Numbered from the stretch's first letter, positions 19,521-29,050 are shown. The stretch: DNA of 64,000 nt from Pelagimonas varians (GCF_003208435.1 NZ_QKMF01000005.1:1-64000), one strand, 5' to 3'. The notes: generated from the sequence alone by a model not told the origin. Numbers and translations are program-made.

Positions 19521-22441
19521 GTCAGCACCTCGGGGTTGGGCGTGTCCGTGACATCCCATTCGCCAAAGCGCGATAGATGGTCATAATCGGCAATATCGGT
19601 GTCCTTCATAAGCGCCCGCCGGGCGGTGAAGCCTTTTTCAGCATCCATATAGGCCGCAATCAGGCTCTCGAATTCTTGCCAGACGGTGTCGATGGGCATT
19701 TCGTCTAAAGGGGCTGCGACTTCATCCGGTTTGCTGGGTTGCAGCGAAATGAACAGCGCCCGTTCGACATGGCGCGGTGCGATGCCTTCGAAGCCCCCTT
19801 TGTCCAGCATCGCGGCCTCAAGCAGCAATTGTTTGTCGAAATACTGTTGTTCTGTTTTGGTTGGGGCCGCGCCGGTTTTGTAGTCATAGATATGCGCATT
19901 GCCGCGTTCGTCGATATCGATCCGATCAGCCGTGCCGGTCAGCGTAAACCCAAGCGCGGGCAAGCCGGCTTTACCGCGAACCTCGTATTTTGCAGGTTTG
20001 GCGATGGACTGGCGTTTTCTTTCGCCCTCGACGAACCATTCGGAAATGCGCTGCATCCGTGCCAGCCAGAGCTGTCGGATGGTTGGAAATGGCACCTCGT
20101 TTGGGTCGCCAATGATCTTTTGCGCTTGCTCAAGCAAGGCAGCGGATGTGAGCATCTCCGGCGCAGCGCTGGCCTCTTTGACAAAGTGTTCCAGAACCGA
20201 ATGTAGCAAAATGCCACGCATCAGGGCGTCCGGTGCACGCATCAGCGGATTGAGCGGCCGCAAACGTAGGCTATGTCGGGCGTAGATCGCATATGGATCG
20301 CGCACCAACCGTTTGATTTCTGTAACCGAAAGCTTGTGCGGGCGCGCATCCACTGGCGGGGCGGGCGATGGCCGCAAGGCTGGCGCTGTTTGCAAGGGGG
20401 TATCGGCGACCTGGGCCAAAGCCAGCCAATGCTCCCCGCGGCTGCGCATGTCTGCAAGGGCTTGTGGGCCTTTGCGTTGCGGCAGGCCGGTCATTAGGTT
20501 GGTCAGTCGGTTGATCCAGCGTGACGGCACTGTTTCAGCCTCATCGGACTTTTGCGACCGGGTCAGCCAGACTTCGGCACCTGCGGCGGCTTGTTGGAAG
20601 TCATGCGCAGACAGGCCAATGCGCCGTTCTGGCAAAAGTAAGCCGGCGTCAGCACGCATTTTGCGATTTAGCCAAGGATCAGCACCGGGCAATTCAGGCC
20701 AGCTGCCCTCGTTTAATCCGGCCAAAATCAACAAGTCAGCGCCCATCACACGGGCCTCAAGCGTTCCCCAGATCAAGATATGCGGGTGCGGCGCATCGCG
20801 GTCGCGCACTTCGCCCTTGGCAAGGATAGCGCCAAAAAGAGCGTTGTAGTCACGGGCGTTCATATCAGTGCCAAAACCAGCTTCGTCGCCCAACTCGGCC
20901 ACGATTTCCGCAACTTTTCGTCCGGCATTTTCCTGCCAGAGTACACCGGTGCCGTCGCTCTGCGACCCTGCAGAAATGGATTCGGCCAGTGCGATATGGC
21001 GCGCAACCCATGTTGGCAGATCCAGTGTACCGGCGGTTTCAACCTCGCAAAACAGATCCGTTAGCCAAGTGGTCCAACCGTCTTGTTCGGCTTTGGCCCC
21101 CCATTCCTTGATAAGATCGGCACGTGGGAACGGCCAACCCTTTTTGCGAATGTGCAGCTCAAGGTTACGCGTGTTTTGAAGATGCTGGCCCCGCCCGTCC
21201 CCCGTGTGGGTCAACGGATGCTTGAGCAGTGTCAACAAAGCCTCGGCGCTAAGGGGCGCTGAAAATAGCGCTGAAACATGGCGCAAAAACCGACCCGGGG
21301 GCGTAAGCTGGGCCGGAATGCCAGCACTATCGTCCGGTAAAATCCCCCAACGATCCAAAGTTGACGTCACCTGACGGGTGAGCATCCGGTCTGGCGTGAT
21401 AAGCGCGGCCGTGACACCGTCTTCGGCAGCTTGCCGCAGGCGCAGGGCAATGGTTTGCGCCTCATCGCGCAAAGACGGGGCCTCGACCAATGTAATGTCT
21501 TTGGTGGCTTCGCGCAGGTCGGGCAGGTTCGGCCCCTCGCTCATCCATTGGTGGGTGACAGGCGCGGGTCTGAGGGCCAAGGATATTAATTGATTGCGAT
21601 CTGGTGCAGGGGGCTGGGTGTGCGTCCAGCGGGCCACATCTGCGTGTCGCAGGTCCATCTGTTGCATCAGTTTGGCAAAGCGATACTGCGGATGATCTTC
21701 GCCAGAAAGCGGTTCGTCCAAACGATCCCAAACCGGCGTTGTCATGTCATAGTCAAATCCGGGCAGGATGACCGCGCCTTGAGGCAAATGTGCCACCGCG
21801 CGCATGAATTCAGCCGTTGTGCCGCGTGATCCGGTTGAACCCGCAACGATCACCGGATGCTTTGGCGGATTGTCTTGCCATGCCTGCAATCGCAACTTGA
21901 GTGCCAGTCGGTTAAAGGCTGGGCTATCAGGGGTGCTGTCGGTTTCGAAATAGTGTTGCACAATGCCCAGAAAACCAAGCGCCCGCTGCCAATGTCCCGA
22001 TTGATCGCTTACATCTAGGCCAGCGACGGTTTCTGGCAAAACCCCTTCGCCTTGCATTTCCTCCATAAGACTGGACAGGCTATCGGCCAAATCAAAAAGG
22101 GCGCTGCGAGGAGCCAAATCCGGTTGTGCATCCAGAAGTTTTGAGATCAAGCCCGTCAATTCCAACCGCCGCCGCAAAGACGGTTCAGGTTGAGGAAGCT
22201 GCGTGCGGGTCACAGGATCAGCCAGATCGGTGACCAGCCGAATGCTGGGCAATAGCGACGCCGGCCCTTGGTCAAAAATCATACGCAGCCTGCGCGCCAT
22301 GCGTTCTGTGCTGACGTAAAGTTCGGTTTGCGCCAATTCAAAGGGGGATGATGCGCGCGCCTGTAGGCCGTGGGTCAGGGCTTCGGCAAAATCGACGCCG
22401 GGGGGGAGGCCAAACAAACGTGGGCCAGATGTCTCAAACAT
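19517..22441 (-). CDS. addB: Double-strand break repair protein AddB
   Basis: The 974-residue partner of AddA has a degenerate helicase half and a C-terminal RecB-family nuclease domain with GTADRIDI...HIYDYKTGAAP as catalytic residues (D, then DYK). I see no iron-sulfur cysteine set around the nuclease like that of the Bacillus protein, consistent with the alphaproteobacterial form (TIGR02786-type). It overlaps murU by 8 bases upstream and addA by 4 bases downstream, so the group is tightly coupled. Confidence 0.93.
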   Translation of the reverse strand: MFETSGPRLFGLPPGVDFAEALTHGLQARASSPFELAQTELYVSTERMARRLRMIFDQGPASLLPSIRLVTDLADPVTRTQLPQPEPSLRRRLELTGLISKLLDAQPDLAPRSALFDLADSLSSLMEEMQGEGVLPETVAGLDVSDQSGHWQRALGFLGIVQHYFETDSTPDSPAFNRLALKLRLQAWQDNPPKHPVIVAGSTGSRGTTAEFMRAVAHLPQGAVILPGFDYDMTTPVWDRLDEPLSGEDHPQYRFAKLMQQMDLRHADVARWTHTQPPAPDRNQLISLALRPAPVTHQWMSEGPNLPDLREATKDITLVEAPSLRDEAQTIALRLRQAAEDGVTAALITPDRMLTRQVTSTLDRWGILPDDSAGIPAQLTPPGRFLRHVSALFSAPLSAEALLTLLKHPLTHTGDGRGQHLQNTRNLELHIRKKGWPFPRADLIKEWGAKAEQDGWTTWLTDLFCEVETAGTLDLPTWVARHIALAESISAGSQSDGTGVLWQENAGRKVAEIVAELGDEAGFGTDMNARDYNALFGAILAKGEVRDRDAPHPHILIWGTLEARVMGADLLILAGLNEGSWPELPGADPWLNRKMRADAGLLLPERRIGLSAHDFQQAAAGAEVWLTRSQKSDEAETVPSRWINRLTNLMTGLPQRKGPQALADMRSRGEHWLALAQVADTPLQTAPALRPSPAPPVDARPHKLSVTEIKRLVRDPYAIYARHSLRLRPLNPLMRAPDALMRGILLHSVLEHFVKEASAAPEMLTSAALLEQAQKIIGDPNEVPFPTIRQLWLARMQRISEWFVEGERKRQSIAKPAKYEVRGKAGLPALGFTLTGTADRIDIDERGNAHIYDYKTGAAPTKTEQQYFDKQLLLEAAMLDKGGFEGIAPRHVERALFISLQPSKPDEVAAPLDEMPIDTVWQEFESLIAAYMDAEKGFTARRALMKDTDIADYDHLSRFGEWDVTDTPNPEVLT

Positions 22442-23105
22442 AAGCGAGCATGTCCTGTGCCATTTGGATGCCGGCGGGGTGCCCGACGTCGCACCATTTT
22501 CCCGAATAGGTCAGGCCGTGCAGGCGGTTTTGCTTGGCCATCCGGTTCCAGAGCACATTGAGTGAAAACGCCGTTTCAGGGATATCTGCCAGCAAATCGG
22601 TTTTGACGATTTGTGCGCCTGTATAAACCAGATCGCCTTTGCGGATCAGGGTGCCTTGGGCCGTTAAATCGAAGTCGCCGCCGCCTTTGCGCCCCACGGC
22701 ATTGCCGAGTGGAACACAAAGCAAAAGCGCATCCATTATCTCTGGATTCCACCCCGCCTCAAGCAGTTCGAGCGGGTTAGGACCGGCCCAAACCGCATCG
22801 GTGTTCAAAGTGAAAACGGGATCAGTTCCCAGAAAAGGCAAGGCTGCCCGCAGGCCTCCTCCGGTGTCCAAAACCTCTGGCATCTCAACCGAGATTTGCA
22901 CATCAATTGGCTTAAGATGTGCTTTGATTTGATCCGCGTGATAGTGGGCATTCACAACGCGGGTCGAAATAGTCGTGGTCAGGTCTAATGCGTGGTCTAG
23001 CAAGGGCTTTCCGGCCACTTGGATCAACGGTTTGGGCGTGTCTTTGGTCAAAGCCCCCATGCGGGTGCCAAACCCGGCGGCAAACAGCATTATGGCGTCG
23101 GGCAT
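22434..23105 (-). CDS. murU: N-acetylmuramate-1-phosphate uridylyltransferase MurU-like
   Basis: This 223-residue nucleotidyltransferase begins with the sugar-phosphate NTP-transferase signature LFAAGFGTRMGALTKDTPKPL, followed by GKPLLDH and the metal-binding FTLNTDAVW near residue 105. It is directly coupled to an AmgK-type sugar kinase, the partner that makes MurNAc-1-phosphate, as in the Pseudomonas recycling route that bypasses de novo UDP-MurNAc synthesis. Without that neighbour a generic mannose-1-phosphate guanylyltransferase would be an alternative. It overlaps amgK by 16 bases. Confidence 0.85.
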   Translation of the reverse strand: MPDAIMLFAAGFGTRMGALTKDTPKPLIQVAGKPLLDHALDLTTTISTRVVNAHYHADQIKAHLKPIDVQISVEMPEVLDTGGGLRAALPFLGTDPVFTLNTDAVWAGPNPLELLEAGWNPEIMDALLLCVPLGNAVGRKGGGDFDLTAQGTLIRKGDLVYTGAQIVKTDLLADIPETAFSLNVLWNRMAKQNRLHGLTYSGKWCDVGHPAGIQMAQDMLAYV

Positions 23106-24061
23106 GGATTTTTTAACCTTTGCAAAATTGCGGGCGTGGGCTCGGGAAGCGATTGGCTGAGAATGGCCGCGACCGGAGCCAGAGCGGGATGGGTCAAATC
23201 ATGTTTCAAATGGGCCCAAACCCGCGGAATTAAATCGATATAATGCGGCTTGCCACGTGTTGCCGCGAGACGGGCAAAAACCCCCAGTATTCGAAGGTTA
23301 CGCTGCGCACCCAGAACTGCCAGCGCTGTGCGAAACGCAGTCTCTGGCAACCCCGATTGCGCCAAATAATGTGCGATGCAGGCCTTGGCGGTGTGGGGGC
23401 TTACATCGCGGCGGGCGTCTTCGATCAGGGAAATCAGATCATAGGCGCGGTGGCCCTGCAATGCGTCTTGAAAATCCAAAAGGCCAGCACGCTTCGCGCC
23501 CTGACGATCCGCGAGCCAAAGGATATTTTCGGCGTGGTAATCGCGCAAAACCATGACACCTTCCGGGGCCGCATAGTTTTGCAAAATGGGTTCAAACGCA
23601 GTAATCACAGCATCACGGGCTGCGGGGTTCGGAAGCTCTGCTCCGACGGCATAGCAGTCAAAGGCAACGTCGGTCATAGCTGCCAAAACCTTGGGCGTGG
23701 CGACAGGCAATGACGCGGGGGCGGGATGTTTGTGCAGCTCTAGCAATGCATCGACAGCGACCAAATACAGCGCTGTTTCGCGAACAGTATCTTGTGCAAG
23801 CTGGGCAATCAGGCCATCGCCAAGGTCTTCGATCAGCAGCAATCCCGGTGCTTGAGCCATAATGGATGGTGCGCTTAGGTTTAGGGCGGACAAATGCCGG
23901 GCAAGGCGCGCGAACAGGTCAACATCGCCATCTGGATCTAGCATCAAAATCGCGGTGTCTGGCCCTCTTGTCAGGCGGACATAGCTCCGAGAAGATGCAT
24001 CCCCTGCCAAGGGGGTTTGCGCGGCATCGGCCCAACCTGCAGCTTCCAAAAACGGTGTCAT
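23090..24061 (-). CDS. amgK: N-acetylmuramate/N-acetylglucosamine kinase AmgK-like
   Basis: This 323-residue APH-fold kinase has LLIEDLGDGLIA near residue 90, the catalytic loop VLRDYHAENILW near 185 and the metal motif LLDFQDALQGHRAYDL near 210, all characteristic of AmgK, an anomeric kinase that phosphorylates MurNAc and GlcNAc at C1. It lies between tsaE and murU, the order common in Proteobacteria. The start at 24061 overlaps the tsaE stop as ATGA; the frame continues 10 codons upstream inside tsaE. Confidence 0.88.
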   Translation of the reverse strand: MTPFLEAAGWADAAQTPLAGDASSRSYVRLTRGPDTAILMLDPDGDVDLFARLARHLSALNLSAPSIMAQAPGLLLIEDLGDGLIAQLAQDTVRETALYLVAVDALLELHKHPAPASLPVATPKVLAAMTDVAFDCYAVGAELPNPAARDAVITAFEPILQNYAAPEGVMVLRDYHAENILWLADRQGAKRAGLLDFQDALQGHRAYDLISLIEDARRDVSPHTAKACIAHYLAQSGLPETAFRTALAVLGAQRNLRILGVFARLAATRGKPHYIDLIPRVWAHLKHDLTHPALAPVAAILSQSLPEPTPAILQRLKNPCPTP

Positions 24062-24531
24062 GTCCTCAGGCCCGCAACAACATCGGTCCAACGGTTGGCG
24101 GCCCAGCTAAAGACGACGTCGCGGCTGTCGTTCTGTGCAGCATCAATTAAATGCAGGTGCAAAGCAGTTTCCGGGGACAAATCCTCAAGGCGGTCAGGCC
24201 ATTCGATCAAACAAATTGCGGTTTCAAAGGCATCGGCCAGGCCCAATTCCACACATTCATCCGGCGACCCCAAACGATACAGATCAGCGTGCCACAGCTC
24301 TCCCGCGTTTGTGTCATAGACCTGCACAAGGGTGAAGGTTGGCGACGGCACATCTTCTGGTTGGTCTTGCAAAGACTGGATCAAGCTGCGGGCAAAATGG
24401 GTTTTACCCGCCCCAATCCCGCCCTGCATCAAAATGACGTCGCCGGGTTGCAGGCATTGACCCAGTTTTTGGGCCAAACGTGTGGTTTCCTCGGGGGAGG
24501 AAACGGAAAGACGGGCATGCTGAGTTGTCAT
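24058..24531 (-). CDS. tsaE: tRNA threonylcarbamoyladenosine biosynthesis ATPase TsaE
   Basis: The 157-residue P-loop protein has Walker A GGIGAGKTHFARSL near residue 40, switch text SPTFTLVQVYD, then LWHADLYRLG and the conserved IEWPDRL near 120. It powers the TsaBDE complex that forms t6A37 in ANN-decoding tRNAs; tsaD lies 13 kb away in this window. It leads a coupled string tsaE-amgK-murU-addB-addA. Confidence 0.95.
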   Translation of the reverse strand: MTTQHARLSVSSPEETTRLAQKLGQCLQPGDVILMQGGIGAGKTHFARSLIQSLQDQPEDVPSPTFTLVQVYDTNAGELWHADLYRLGSPDECVELGLADAFETAICLIEWPDRLEDLSPETALHLHLIDAAQNDSRDVVFSWAANRWTDVVAGLRT

Positions 24532-24571
24532 GGTGCAAAGATACTCTTTGCAGATTTCGCTGCAAGCGAGA

Positions 24572-26086
24572 TCAGACGGCTGTAGTTTGGGAAATATCCC
24601 GCGCTACAGGTTTCGCAATCCGATTTGAAAAGCGCACCATTGTGGCACCGGCTGCGACGGGCTCAATGTAGCATGTCAGGGTTTCGCCGTCCTTTAGCCT
24701 TAGGTCCGCGCTCCAGGCGCTACGATCGCGCATCGTAAGCACATAATCACGCAGATCTGGCCAAATCGGGCAGGGATGGCAGGCGTCCTGCCAATCTTTG
24801 GTTGCGTCAACGATGGTGATTTCCGCAAAGGCGCTATCAGGGTCGCACTTCCATTGTTCGCGATATGTTGTGTTGCTGAAGGTCAGCACACCCAATCGCG
24901 AAAAAACGGCAACGGAATCTCCAAAGCAGTCGATAACGGATTGGGTCAGCTCCAATTCGGAACGGAATCGGCGGGTTAGTGATATTTCGGCACTGATGTC
25001 TTCGATCAAAAAGGCCACAGCCCCATCAGGGTGCGGTCTGCCGGTGATTTTGTAGGTCAAACCAGACGGCAAAGTCCACGTTTCGCAATATCGATCCTCG
25101 CGTGCGGCCGAGATGACATTTGACAATTTTTCGCGCCAAGTCGGATAGTTCTTAGGTTCGGGCATCATACGGTTTTCGCGCATATGATCGAAAAAGCTGA
25201 GTAGGTTGGGCTTGGAGCTGAGAAAATCCACCGGCAGATGCGTTAGATCCACCAGTGCAGGGTTGAACAAAACCAGTTGTCGTTCGCGGTCAAAAACCGC
25301 CAATCCAATGGGGAGGTGGGCAAATGTTTTGGTCAAGGTCTGTACAAAATTGCGCTGGGCCATTTCGGCCTCGACCAGATTGTCGATGCTGCAGGCAAAA
25401 TGCATCCAGCCGTAGTTATAAGGTTTGGAACTGACTTCATACCATCTCCGGCTGCCATCTTTGCACGGCAAGCTAACGCGTGATGACGTCGGTACATTGG
25501 TGGTTGGAGGAGCCAGTTCAAACGGACAATCTGCTCCCAGCTTATTGCCAGTGTCCGCGCAAATCCGTTCATAAGCCGGATTTTGCCAAATCACGGCTCC
25601 GTGCCCATCCATTTCCCAAATCGGGTTGGGCGAGGTCTCGATCGCGGCTTGCAGGCGCTGATTACGCGATTGCTGTCTGCGATACTCAAACGCTTGGTTC
25701 GCTGTGATGGGCTGACATTTGATTTCCAACCGCATCGTGGTGTCGTTCACCCTCAGCGTCAAAGTGGTATCGGGATCGTTTTCGGCATTGAAACAAGAAG
25801 ACCCGCTTTGGGTTTTTTCCGGAATATCAGGAAATTGAACCAGCAATTCGGACCTGATCTCAGCCCAGCTTGCCCCGTTCAGGATCGGCCTTTCCAACAC
25901 GCTAGAAGCCGCGCTGGTGCTGTCGATGACGATTTGGTCTTTGAACAAAATAGCGATTGGCGACAAAGCGGGCCTTGAGGGGGCGATTTTGTTTGGTTTG
26001 AAGACATACCACGACAAAATGGCTGCGCCGGCCAAGACGGCCAATCCCGCACCTATACCAACCCCAATTGCCACAATTTCGTTCAC
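24572..26086 (-). CDS. Membrane-anchored PAS-domain protein without kinase output
   Basis: This 504-residue protein has one N-terminal transmembrane helix (about residues 5-28), a linker, then at least three PAS-like segments: one around AAIETSPNPIWEMDGHGAVI (about 145), one around HLPIGLAVFDRERQLVLFNP (about 255) and one around DCFGDSVAVFSRLGVLTFSN (about 385). No H-box, HATPase, GGDEF, EAL or cyclase domain follows. It sits 103 bases downstream of regB in the same direction, so it may be co-expressed and serve as a sensory or scaffold partner; this is inference. DivL-like pseudokinases are related in part, but no kinase core remains here. Confidence 0.75.
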   Translation of the reverse strand: MNEIVAIGVGIGAGLAVLAGAAILSWYVFKPNKIAPSRPALSPIAILFKDQIVIDSTSAASSVLERPILNGASWAEIRSELLVQFPDIPEKTQSGSSCFNAENDPDTTLTLRVNDTTMRLEIKCQPITANQAFEYRRQQSRNQRLQAAIETSPNPIWEMDGHGAVIWQNPAYERICADTGNKLGADCPFELAPPTTNVPTSSRVSLPCKDGSRRWYEVSSKPYNYGWMHFACSIDNLVEAEMAQRNFVQTLTKTFAHLPIGLAVFDRERQLVLFNPALVDLTHLPVDFLSSKPNLLSFFDHMRENRMMPEPKNYPTWREKLSNVISAAREDRYCETWTLPSGLTYKITGRPHPDGAVAFLIEDISAEISLTRRFRSELELTQSVIDCFGDSVAVFSRLGVLTFSNTTYREQWKCDPDSAFAEITIVDATKDWQDACHPCPIWPDLRDYVLTMRDRSAWSADLRLKDGETLTCYIEPVAAGATMVRFSNRIAKPVARDISQTTAV

Positions 26087-26189
26087 GGGTTCCAGCCTTT
26101 CGAGACAGGTTAGCCTTATGTATTATGTCAACACTAGTTAACAGCTAGTTAAGCAAGAGTTAATCCGTGAAATGCAATTTTAACGATAG

Positions 26190-27587
26190 TCAAACTTCGA
26201 ACCGTTGATTTTCTCCCAACAGTTCGCCCGGTTCCAACTGGACTGGGACGATCATGGCGGTAGACCACACTACCTCAACGATGGCACCTTTGCGTTCACC
26301 TTGATTGTTTTCTGTTTGGTAGGGGTCGGAAGCATTTGCAAAGCTCAATTCAGCGCCCGTTCGTTCCAGCAAAGTTTTGGCGATAAACAAGCCAAGCCCC
26401 ATTCCTTCGTACTCCGGCCGGGTCTTTTTGTCCGATTCACTGCGTCTGCGGCGCATAAGCGGATCGCCGATGCGGCCAATCAAGTGCGGTGGAAATCCCC
26501 GGCCATCATCGACGATCCGAATTGAGATCATGTCCTCTGTCCATAGTGCCTCGACCCAAACGCTTGTGCTGGCAAAATCGACGGCGTTTTGAATGAGGTT
26601 ACGCAGCCCGTGGATGATTTCAGGGCGTCGCAGAATTTGCGGTTGGGCGTTGAATGCGCCCGGTCCGGGGCCGTCTTCGATTAAAATTTCCTTACCACGA
26701 TCTTGATGTGGCTCTGCGGCCTCGCGGATCACTTCGATCAATGGTGCCTGGCGCATGTGTAGATCGTCTTTGCCCGCGCGCCCCATGGACCGCAAAATAT
26801 CGCGGCACCGGTCCGCCTGTTCGCGGATCAACTGGGCGTCCTCACGCAGTTCTGGCATATCGTCCAATTCATCGACAAGTTCAGATGAAGTCAGTTTGAT
26901 TGTCGCCAAAGGTGTTCCCAATTCATGGGCCGCGGCTGCGACTACGCCGCCCAGATCATTGAGCTTTTGCGCGCGTGCCAGTGCCATTTGTGTGGCGGCC
27001 AATGCTTCTGACATGGAATGCATTTCGCGGGTAATGCGCCGTGAATAAACGGAAATAAACAGCAATGCGATGCAGATCGCAATCCATTGACCAAAAACAA
27101 AGATGTCCGGGATGCGAAGAATAAAGCCTTCTTCGGTGCGCAGCGGCAAGTGAAAATTGACCATCAAGGTCACCATAATCAGGGCCGTCGACCCCAAAAT
27201 CAAAGTGGACCTCAGTGTCAGAACAGACGCTGATACAGTGACGGGCCCCAAAACCAACAATGAAAAAGGATTGTGCAAACCACCGGTCAAATACAGCAAG
27301 AAACACAGTTGCAGCAGGTCAAACATAACCATCAGAAAATTCTCGGTTTCGCTGAGGCGTTTGTTTTCTGGAAAAACAAAGATTGCGATCAAGTTGCCGA
27401 CAATGGAAACACCAACCGCCAGATAACACAGCCCCAACTCCAGCTGCAGATCATACATGCGTTGCGCAACAGTAATTGCCGTGACCTGGCCGACAATCGC
27501 CACCCACCGCAGCAAAATCATGGTCCGTAACCGGATCCAGTTGCTGCGTTGATCTACGCCGATCACCCCGAGTTCACTTTGTATCAT
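26190..27587 (-). CDS. regB: Redox sensor histidine kinase RegB/PrrB/ActS
   Basis: This 465-residue kinase has about six N-terminal membrane helices (residues 25-190) containing GGLHNPF, the quinone-binding signature. The H-box AAAAHELGTPLATI follows, then REQADRCRDILRSMG with the redox-active cysteine of RegB, and HATPase boxes with IVDDGRGFPP and GMGLGLFIAKTLLERTGA. It phosphorylates RegA in response to quinone redox state. AAAGGG precedes the ATG. It is divergent from senC-regA, the classical layout in Rhodobacter relatives. Confidence 0.95.
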   Translation of the reverse strand: MIQSELGVIGVDQRSNWIRLRTMILLRWVAIVGQVTAITVAQRMYDLQLELGLCYLAVGVSIVGNLIAIFVFPENKRLSETENFLMVMFDLLQLCFLLYLTGGLHNPFSLLVLGPVTVSASVLTLRSTLILGSTALIMVTLMVNFHLPLRTEEGFILRIPDIFVFGQWIAICIALLFISVYSRRITREMHSMSEALAATQMALARAQKLNDLGGVVAAAAHELGTPLATIKLTSSELVDELDDMPELREDAQLIREQADRCRDILRSMGRAGKDDLHMRQAPLIEVIREAAEPHQDRGKEILIEDGPGPGAFNAQPQILRRPEIIHGLRNLIQNAVDFASTSVWVEALWTEDMISIRIVDDGRGFPPHLIGRIGDPLMRRRRSESDKKTRPEYEGMGLGLFIAKTLLERTGAELSFANASDPYQTENNQGERKGAIVEVVWSTAMIVPVQLEPGELLGENQRFEV

Positions 27588-27662
27588 GTGCGCCCTTTCA
27601 CCCCTTGCGTGGGGTTTCTCAAGTGATACCTGTGCCTGAGAATGAATAAAAGGGAGAGTGCT

Positions 27663-28286
27663 ATGTTGCGTCTGGCTGCTATTTCCGCGTCGGTTGCTGT
27701 TGTCGCTTTGTTGGGGGTTACGGCCTACGTAACGATGACTGCAGGGTCCGATGATCCGTTTGAGCAGTGCCGCACTGGCGCTGTTGCTGGCGGCGCTACA
27801 ATTGGCGGCCCGTTCACATTGGTTAACTCTCTCGGGGAAACGGTGACAGACGCCGATGTGATCACCGAGCCAAGCCTGATTTACTTTGGCTATACTTTTT
27901 GCCCGGATATTTGCCCCTTTGACAGCGCCCGGAACTCCGAAGCTGTTGATTTGCTAGCCGAGCGCGGGATTAGCACGACCCCAGTGTTTATTACCATCGA
28001 TCCTGAACGCGACACACCTGAAATTGTGGGTGAATTTGCCTACAACAATCATGAGAAAATGATTGGTCTGACGGGATCTCCCGAACAAATCAAAGCAGCA
28101 TCGCAGGCGTATCGAACATATTACAAGGCACAGCCCGCAGAAGATGAATACTATCTGGTCGACCACTCGACCTTTACCTATCTGGTGATGCCTGAAACCG
28201 GTTTTGCAGAGTTTTTCCGACGCGAAATGACACCGGAACAGATGGCAGAAAGTGTCGCTTGTTTTGCGAAAGCCGCAACAAAATAA
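27663..28286 (+). CDS. senC: SCO1/SenC/PrrC family copper chaperone
   Basis: The 207-residue membrane-anchored thioredoxin-fold protein has an N-terminal helix (about 4-26), the copper/redox motif FCPDICP (CxxxC) near residue 85 and the distal histidine in LVDHSTFTYL near 170. Such proteins deliver copper to cytochrome c oxidase CuA or CuB and influence RegB/RegA signalling. GGGAGAG five bases before the ATG at 27663 is preferred over an ATG seven codons upstream with no ribosome site. It is followed by regA after 79 bases. Confidence 0.9.
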   Translation: MLRLAAISASVAVVALLGVTAYVTMTAGSDDPFEQCRTGAVAGGATIGGPFTLVNSLGETVTDADVITEPSLIYFGYTFCPDICPFDSARNSEAVDLLAERGISTTPVFITIDPERDTPEIVGEFAYNNHEKMIGLTGSPEQIKAASQAYRTYYKAQPAEDEYYLVDHSTFTYLVMPETGFAEFFRREMTPEQMAESVACFAKAATK

Positions 28287-28365
28287 CAAAGCGTGTTTGA
28301 CCCTTTGACTTTGCAGCGATAAAGCTTTGTTCTACCATTGGGGATCACACCCGGGAGGAATGAAT

Positions 28366-28920
28366 TTGGCAGACCGCAATATCGAGGACATCGGCGAAGA
28401 CAAGACCTTGTTATTGGTCGATGATGACGAACCTTTTTTGCGGCGATTGGCAAAAGCCATGGAAAAACGCGGTTTCGAAGTCGAAATGGCCGGATCTGTT
28501 GCAGCGGGAACCGCCGTCGCAACCGCGCGGCCCCCTGCCTACGCCGTGGTCGATTTAAGGCTTGAGGACGGCAATGGCCTTGATGTGGTCGAAGTCCTGC
28601 GGGAAAAGCGACCTGACAGCCGTATTGTTGTTCTGACAGGATATGGTGCCATCGCTACAGCCGTTGCAGCAGTGAAGATTGGCGCAACGGATTATTTGTC
28701 GAAACCGGCTGATGCGACCGATATCACCAATGCCTTGCTGGCGAAGGGCGACGATCTGCCACCACCGCCGGAGAACCCAATGAGTGCGGATCGCGTACGC
28801 TGGGAGCATATTCAGCGGGTTTATGAGCTGTGTGATCGCAACGTGTCGGAAACCGCTCGCCGGTTGAACATGCATCGCCGGACGTTGCAACGCATTTTGG
28901 CCAAGCGCAGCCCACGCTAG
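28366..28920 (+). CDS. regA: Response regulator RegA/PrrA/ActR
   Basis: This global redox regulator has a receiver domain (LLVDDDEPF, phospho-aspartate in VVDLRLEDGNGLD, lysine in YLSKPAD), a proline hinge LPPPPENP and a Fis-type HTH, NVSETARRLNMHRRTLQRIL, nearly identical to Rhodobacter PrrA. The start is best read as TTG at 28366: GGGAGG lies 7 bases upstream and gives 184 residues, the family length. The ATG at 28360 directly abuts that site. RegA controls respiration, carbon and nitrogen fixation and hydrogen or formate metabolism in relatives. Confidence 0.93.
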   Translation: MADRNIEDIGEDKTLLLVDDDEPFLRRLAKAMEKRGFEVEMAGSVAAGTAVATARPPAYAVVDLRLEDGNGLDVVEVLREKRPDSRIVVLTGYGAIATAVAAVKIGATDYLSKPADATDITNALLAKGDDLPPPPENPMSADRVRWEHIQRVYELCDRNVSETARRLNMHRRTLQRILAKRSPR

Positions 28921-28966
28921 GGGGGGGGCGCGATGTTGCACCAGGTGCTGCATTGTTCAAATTGCT

Positions 28967-29018
28967 AAAACAAAAACGCTGGCACATGTTTCAAACATGG
29001 TCGGCGTTTTTTGTTTTA
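28967..29018. terminator. Long bidirectional terminator after regA
   Basis: An A-rich arm AAAACAAAAACGC and a T-rich arm GCGTTTTTTGTTTT frame an inner perfect hairpin CATGTTT / AAACATG. The structure sits between convergent regA and the lipoprotein gene, and the A/T arms give a U-tract in either direction. Confidence 0.8.
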
Positions 29019-29050
29019 AGGGTGCTTGGCGAGATCGAGGGCCAGAAAAC

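Noticed and set aside
28918-28930. Run of ten or so G residues after regA as a possible phase-variation tract
   Set aside because: It lies after the stop codon of regA and before the terminator, outside any coding or promoter sequence, so slippage would have no evident effect.
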